Shown in pieces: positions 32,874 through 34,869 of a stretch of 34,869 nucleotides of DNA (position 1 is the stretch's first letter; every line of letters starts with the position of its first letter). The notes beneath the pieces are model-generated. The model ran no database searches, was not told the origin of the DNA, and worked only from the letters and a program-made list of their open reading frames with translations. The stretch spans positions 1 through 34,869 of the forward strand of contig JAGIAQ010000039.1 of NCBI GenBank assembly GCA_017744795.1, written 5' to 3'. This DNA comes from Niabella sp. (GTDB lineage Bacteria; Bacteroidota; Bacteroidia; Chitinophagales; Chitinophagaceae). Made by a program: the position numbers and the translations under genes.

Positions 32874-34107
32874 ACTCTTTTAATTTTCTGTACAGCGTAC
32901 GTTCGCTAATGCCCAGGTCCATGGAGGCGTCCTTTCTTTTACCCCGGTGTTTTTTAAGCGCCTTAATGATCAGTTCCTTTTCCTTTTCCATGATGTTCAG
33001 GCTTTCATCTACCTCTTCATGTGCGTCAATAGCATTGTCTATAAGAACAGGAGCCGCAGGCGCTGCAATGGCCAGCGGCAGCGGCTGATAGGTAGTGGTG
33101 GCCGGCAGGAAGCTGGCATCATGCCCGTTACCCAGGTCTTTTAATTCATTAATAAGCGCCGGGTTTTGTGTAGCTACAGAAGGGTTCTGCAATACCTCTA
33201 AAAACATTCGTTTTAACTCGTTCACATCTTTTTTCATATCAAAAAAGAGCTTGTACAGGATCTCTCTTTCGTTTTGAAATTCATTTGGGTGCGGTGCGGC
33301 GGACAGCGCCGGCAAACGATTATTGGAATAAGGCTGCAGGTAGCGGCTCAGTTCTTTTGCTGAAACCTGTTTGTTCTCGGAAAGTACAGAGATCTGCTCT
33401 GCAATATTCTTTAGCTCCCGGATATTGCCCGGCCAGGGATATTCCAGCAGGAGCGCACGGGCGTCTTCATCCAGCTGCACCGACTGCGTTTTATATTTGT
33501 CTGCGAAATCGGAAGCAAATTTTCTAAATAAAAGAACGATATCTTCTCTCCGCCCGGATAATGCAGGTACCCGGATGGGCACGGTGCTGAGGCGGTAATA
33601 AAGATCTTCCCTGAATTTGTTCTGTTCTACCAGTTTGAGCAGGTCTTTATTGGTGGCGGCTATTACCCGTACATCCGTTTTTTGCACTTTGCTTGATCCT
33701 ACACGAATGTATTCCCCCGCTTCCAGAACCCGCAGCAGGCGGGCCTGTGTGCCCAGGGGCATTTCACCGATCTCATCCAGGAAGATGGTACCGCCGTTCA
33801 CGGTTTCAAAATACCCTTTACGGGCATCCACCGCGCCGGTAAAAGAGCCTTTTTCGTGGCCAAATAACTCCGAATCGATAGTGCCCTCCGGTATGGCCCC
33901 GCAGTTCACTGCAATGAAGGGGTTGTGCTTGCGGGAGGAGAGGGAATGGATGATGGATGAAAAAGCTTCCTTTCCCACACCGCTATCGCCAATGATCAAT
34001 ACCGTAAGGTCTGTATTGGCTACCTGCACAGCCACTTGTAATGCATAGTTTAATTCCGGGGAGTTCCCGATGATATTAAACCTGTTTTTTATTGATTGTA
34101 GATCCAT
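32854..34107 (-). CDS. Sigma-54 interaction domain regulator with Fis-type HTH
   Basis: The 417-residue regulator starts directly with the AAA+ domain: Walker A IIGDSGVGKEAF near 40-48, the sigma-54 contact loop GSFTGA (normally GAFTGA) near 86, Walker B GGTIFLDEIGEM and ATNKDLLKLVEQ...FREDLYYRLSTVPI. A variable linker runs about 255-370. A Fis-type helix-turn-helix (IIKALKKHRGKRKDASMDLGISERTLYRKLKEYDIEEL) closes it. There is no N-terminal receiver, PAS or GAF domain, so activity may be controlled by a partner or by expression. It leads the lptE cluster and its 3' end overlaps lptE, suggesting that sigma-54 control and outer-membrane assembly are linked. Confidence 0.9.
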   Translation of the reverse strand: MDLQSIKNRFNIIGNSPELNYALQVAVQVANTDLTVLIIGDSGVGKEAFSSIIHSLSSRKHNPFIAVNCGAIPEGTIDSELFGHEKGSFTGAVDARKGYFETVNGGTIFLDEIGEMPLGTQARLLRVLEAGEYIRVGSSKVQKTDVRVIAATNKDLLKLVEQNKFREDLYYRLSTVPIRVPALSGRREDIVLLFRKFASDFADKYKTQSVQLDEDARALLLEYPWPGNIRELKNIAEQISVLSENKQVSAKELSRYLQPYSNNRLPALSAAPHPNEFQNEREILYKLFFDMKKDVNELKRMFLEVLQNPSVATQNPALINELKDLGNGHDASFLPATTTYQPLPLAIAAPAAPVLIDNAIDAHEEVDESLNIMEKEKELIIKALKKHRGKRKDASMDLGISERTLYRKLKEYDIEEL

Positions 34108-34117
34108 TAGTTGTTTA

Positions 34118-34869
34118 TTAATTCCAGACTTCTTTTAGAGTGGAACGGAATATATTGTTCAATTCTTCAAATGCCGGAGCCTTTCCGGCGTCAAAATTGC
34201 TTAAATAGTTTTCAAAATGAAGCAATTTTTCTTCAATAAAATCATCAATGATATTAATTCTGTTTCCTCTATCTAATTCCTCACCATTCTTTTTTCTTAT
34301 TAGCAACTTTTCAATTTCTTTTTTGAGGATCGGATTGCTAATTTCTCTTTCTACCAGAATATCAAACTCCATTGGCGCCATTTGCATTGTTCGCTGTATC
34401 CAGGAGCAAGCTAATATGGGGCGAAGTACATAGAGATACTTTTTTAATCTGACAATATTTTCTTTAAAATAGGCTTCATAATTGCCTTTGGCCATATGAA
34501 AATAATGGTAGAGGCAGGATTTTGGATTGAAATATTCTGAGGTCGATTTGCGTAACCATTCCGCTGTAGTATATTTCTCCAAATAAACCATTGGACTTCT
34601 CAGCCATTCCAATAATGGTGGGTTCGATTTTCTAAAAAGCAATAACGCTTTTCTTAATTCCCAGCCCGCCATATCAATATCTCCCGGTAACATTAATTCC
34701 ATATTGTCCTTATGATCCTGAATGGACAGATACCAATCATATTGATGAACATAAATAAACCGAACATCCCAATCGCTATCCTGCGAGGCAAAGCCCCAGG
34801 CTCGGCTTCCGGATTCGACCGCATAAAAAATGAATTGGAGAAGCTCGAAAAGGACAGGCAGATTAAGGT
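34118..34869 (-). CDS. RlaP/COG3541-type nucleotidyltransferase, 5' end cut by window edge
   Basis: The frame is open through the right edge; the ATG at 34702 is internal, since sequence upstream to 34869 continues with the family's key motif. The visible 249 residues include ESGSRAWGFASQDSDWDVRF, a pol-beta-type nucleotidyltransferase signature with G-S and D-x-D, and YDWYLSIQD. DIDMAGWELRKALLLFRKSNPPLLEWLRSP follows, then a helical C-terminal half. This is the COG3541/RlaP-like family, sometimes tied to RNA repair, with no established function for this member. It is on the same strand as, and 10 bp upstream of, the sigma-54 activator. Confidence 0.82.
   Translation of the reverse strand, partial: LNLPVLFELLQFIFYAVESGSRAWGFASQDSDWDVRFIYVHQYDWYLSIQDHKDNMELMLPGDIDMAGWELRKALLLFRKSNPPLLEWLRSPMVYLEKYTTAEWLRKSTSEYFNPKSCLYHYFHMAKGNYEAYFKENIVRLKKYLYVLRPILACSWIQRTMQMAPMEFDILVEREISNPILKKEIEKLLIRKKNGEELDRGNRINIIDDFIEEKLLHFENYLSNFDAGKAPAFEELNNIFRSTLKEVWN

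Noticed and set aside
32854-34869. RtcR-like RNA repair system formed by the sigma-54 activator and RlaP-like gene
   Set aside because: The activator has no CARF domain, no rtcB or rtcA is present, and the activator's overlap is with lptE. Adjacency alone is not enough.
1-34869. Genomic island or prophage
   Set aside because: No integrase, transposase, tRNA or attachment repeats; most genes are housekeeping.

Overview
The window looks like a chromosomal segment from a Bacteroidota bacterium, most likely of the family Chitinophagaceae. Three things point there: repeated TANNTTTG promoter -7 elements set close to start codons, the bacillithiol enzyme BshC beside purine genes, and degenerate intergenic repeats typical of that phylum. 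No rRNA, tRNA, integrase, transposase or CRISPR array was seen. Species assignment is inference only.

Layout. 1-5929: a cell-surface polysaccharide region, with a 3'-truncated clan GH-A-like lipoprotein, a Wzx/MATE-type flippase, an ATP-grasp ligase and a second clan GH-A-like lipoprotein. 6066-8378: rluD and lipB, divergent around about 500 bp rich in inverted repeats. 8771-16976: an aromatic amino acid operon in the order leader peptide and attenuator, pheA, aminotransferase, tyrA, DAHP synthase/chorismate mutase, aroB, aroA, aroC, then a small YeaQ-like membrane protein and a terminator. 16981-21538: purU, bshC, purE and pncB (folate and purine, bacillithiol, NAD salvage). 21765-25397: an L,D-transpeptidase-like protein, a sialate O-acetylesterase and a small esterase. 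25459-26402: clpS-aat, an N-degron pair. 26616-28995: a GMC oxidoreductase and its gluconate 2-dehydrogenase subunit-3-like partner. 29082-30959: an ABC-F ATPase. 31101-34107: sigma-54 activator, lptE, an uncharacterised TPR-like gene and secG, an envelope biogenesis cluster. 34118-34869: a 5'-truncated nucleotidyltransferase.

Main discovery. Upstream of pheA is a 27-codon ORF (8789-8872) in which 10 of residues 6-17 are Phe, Tyr or Trp. It is followed by a GC-rich intrinsic terminator (8905-8937), and a segment inside the leader ORF (GCCGGG, 8848-8853) can pair with the terminator's 5' arm. This is the architecture of ribosome-mediated transcription attenuation. It appears to place the aromatic pathway, from DAHP synthase to Phe and Tyr, under one aromatic-charge sensor.

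A second theme is short tandem repeats with a 7-bp unit. They occur between genes and also inside lipB, at the aroB/aroA junction and inside aroA, where they encode Asn/Gln/Lys/Glu/Thr-rich segments and could change reading frame if copy number changed.
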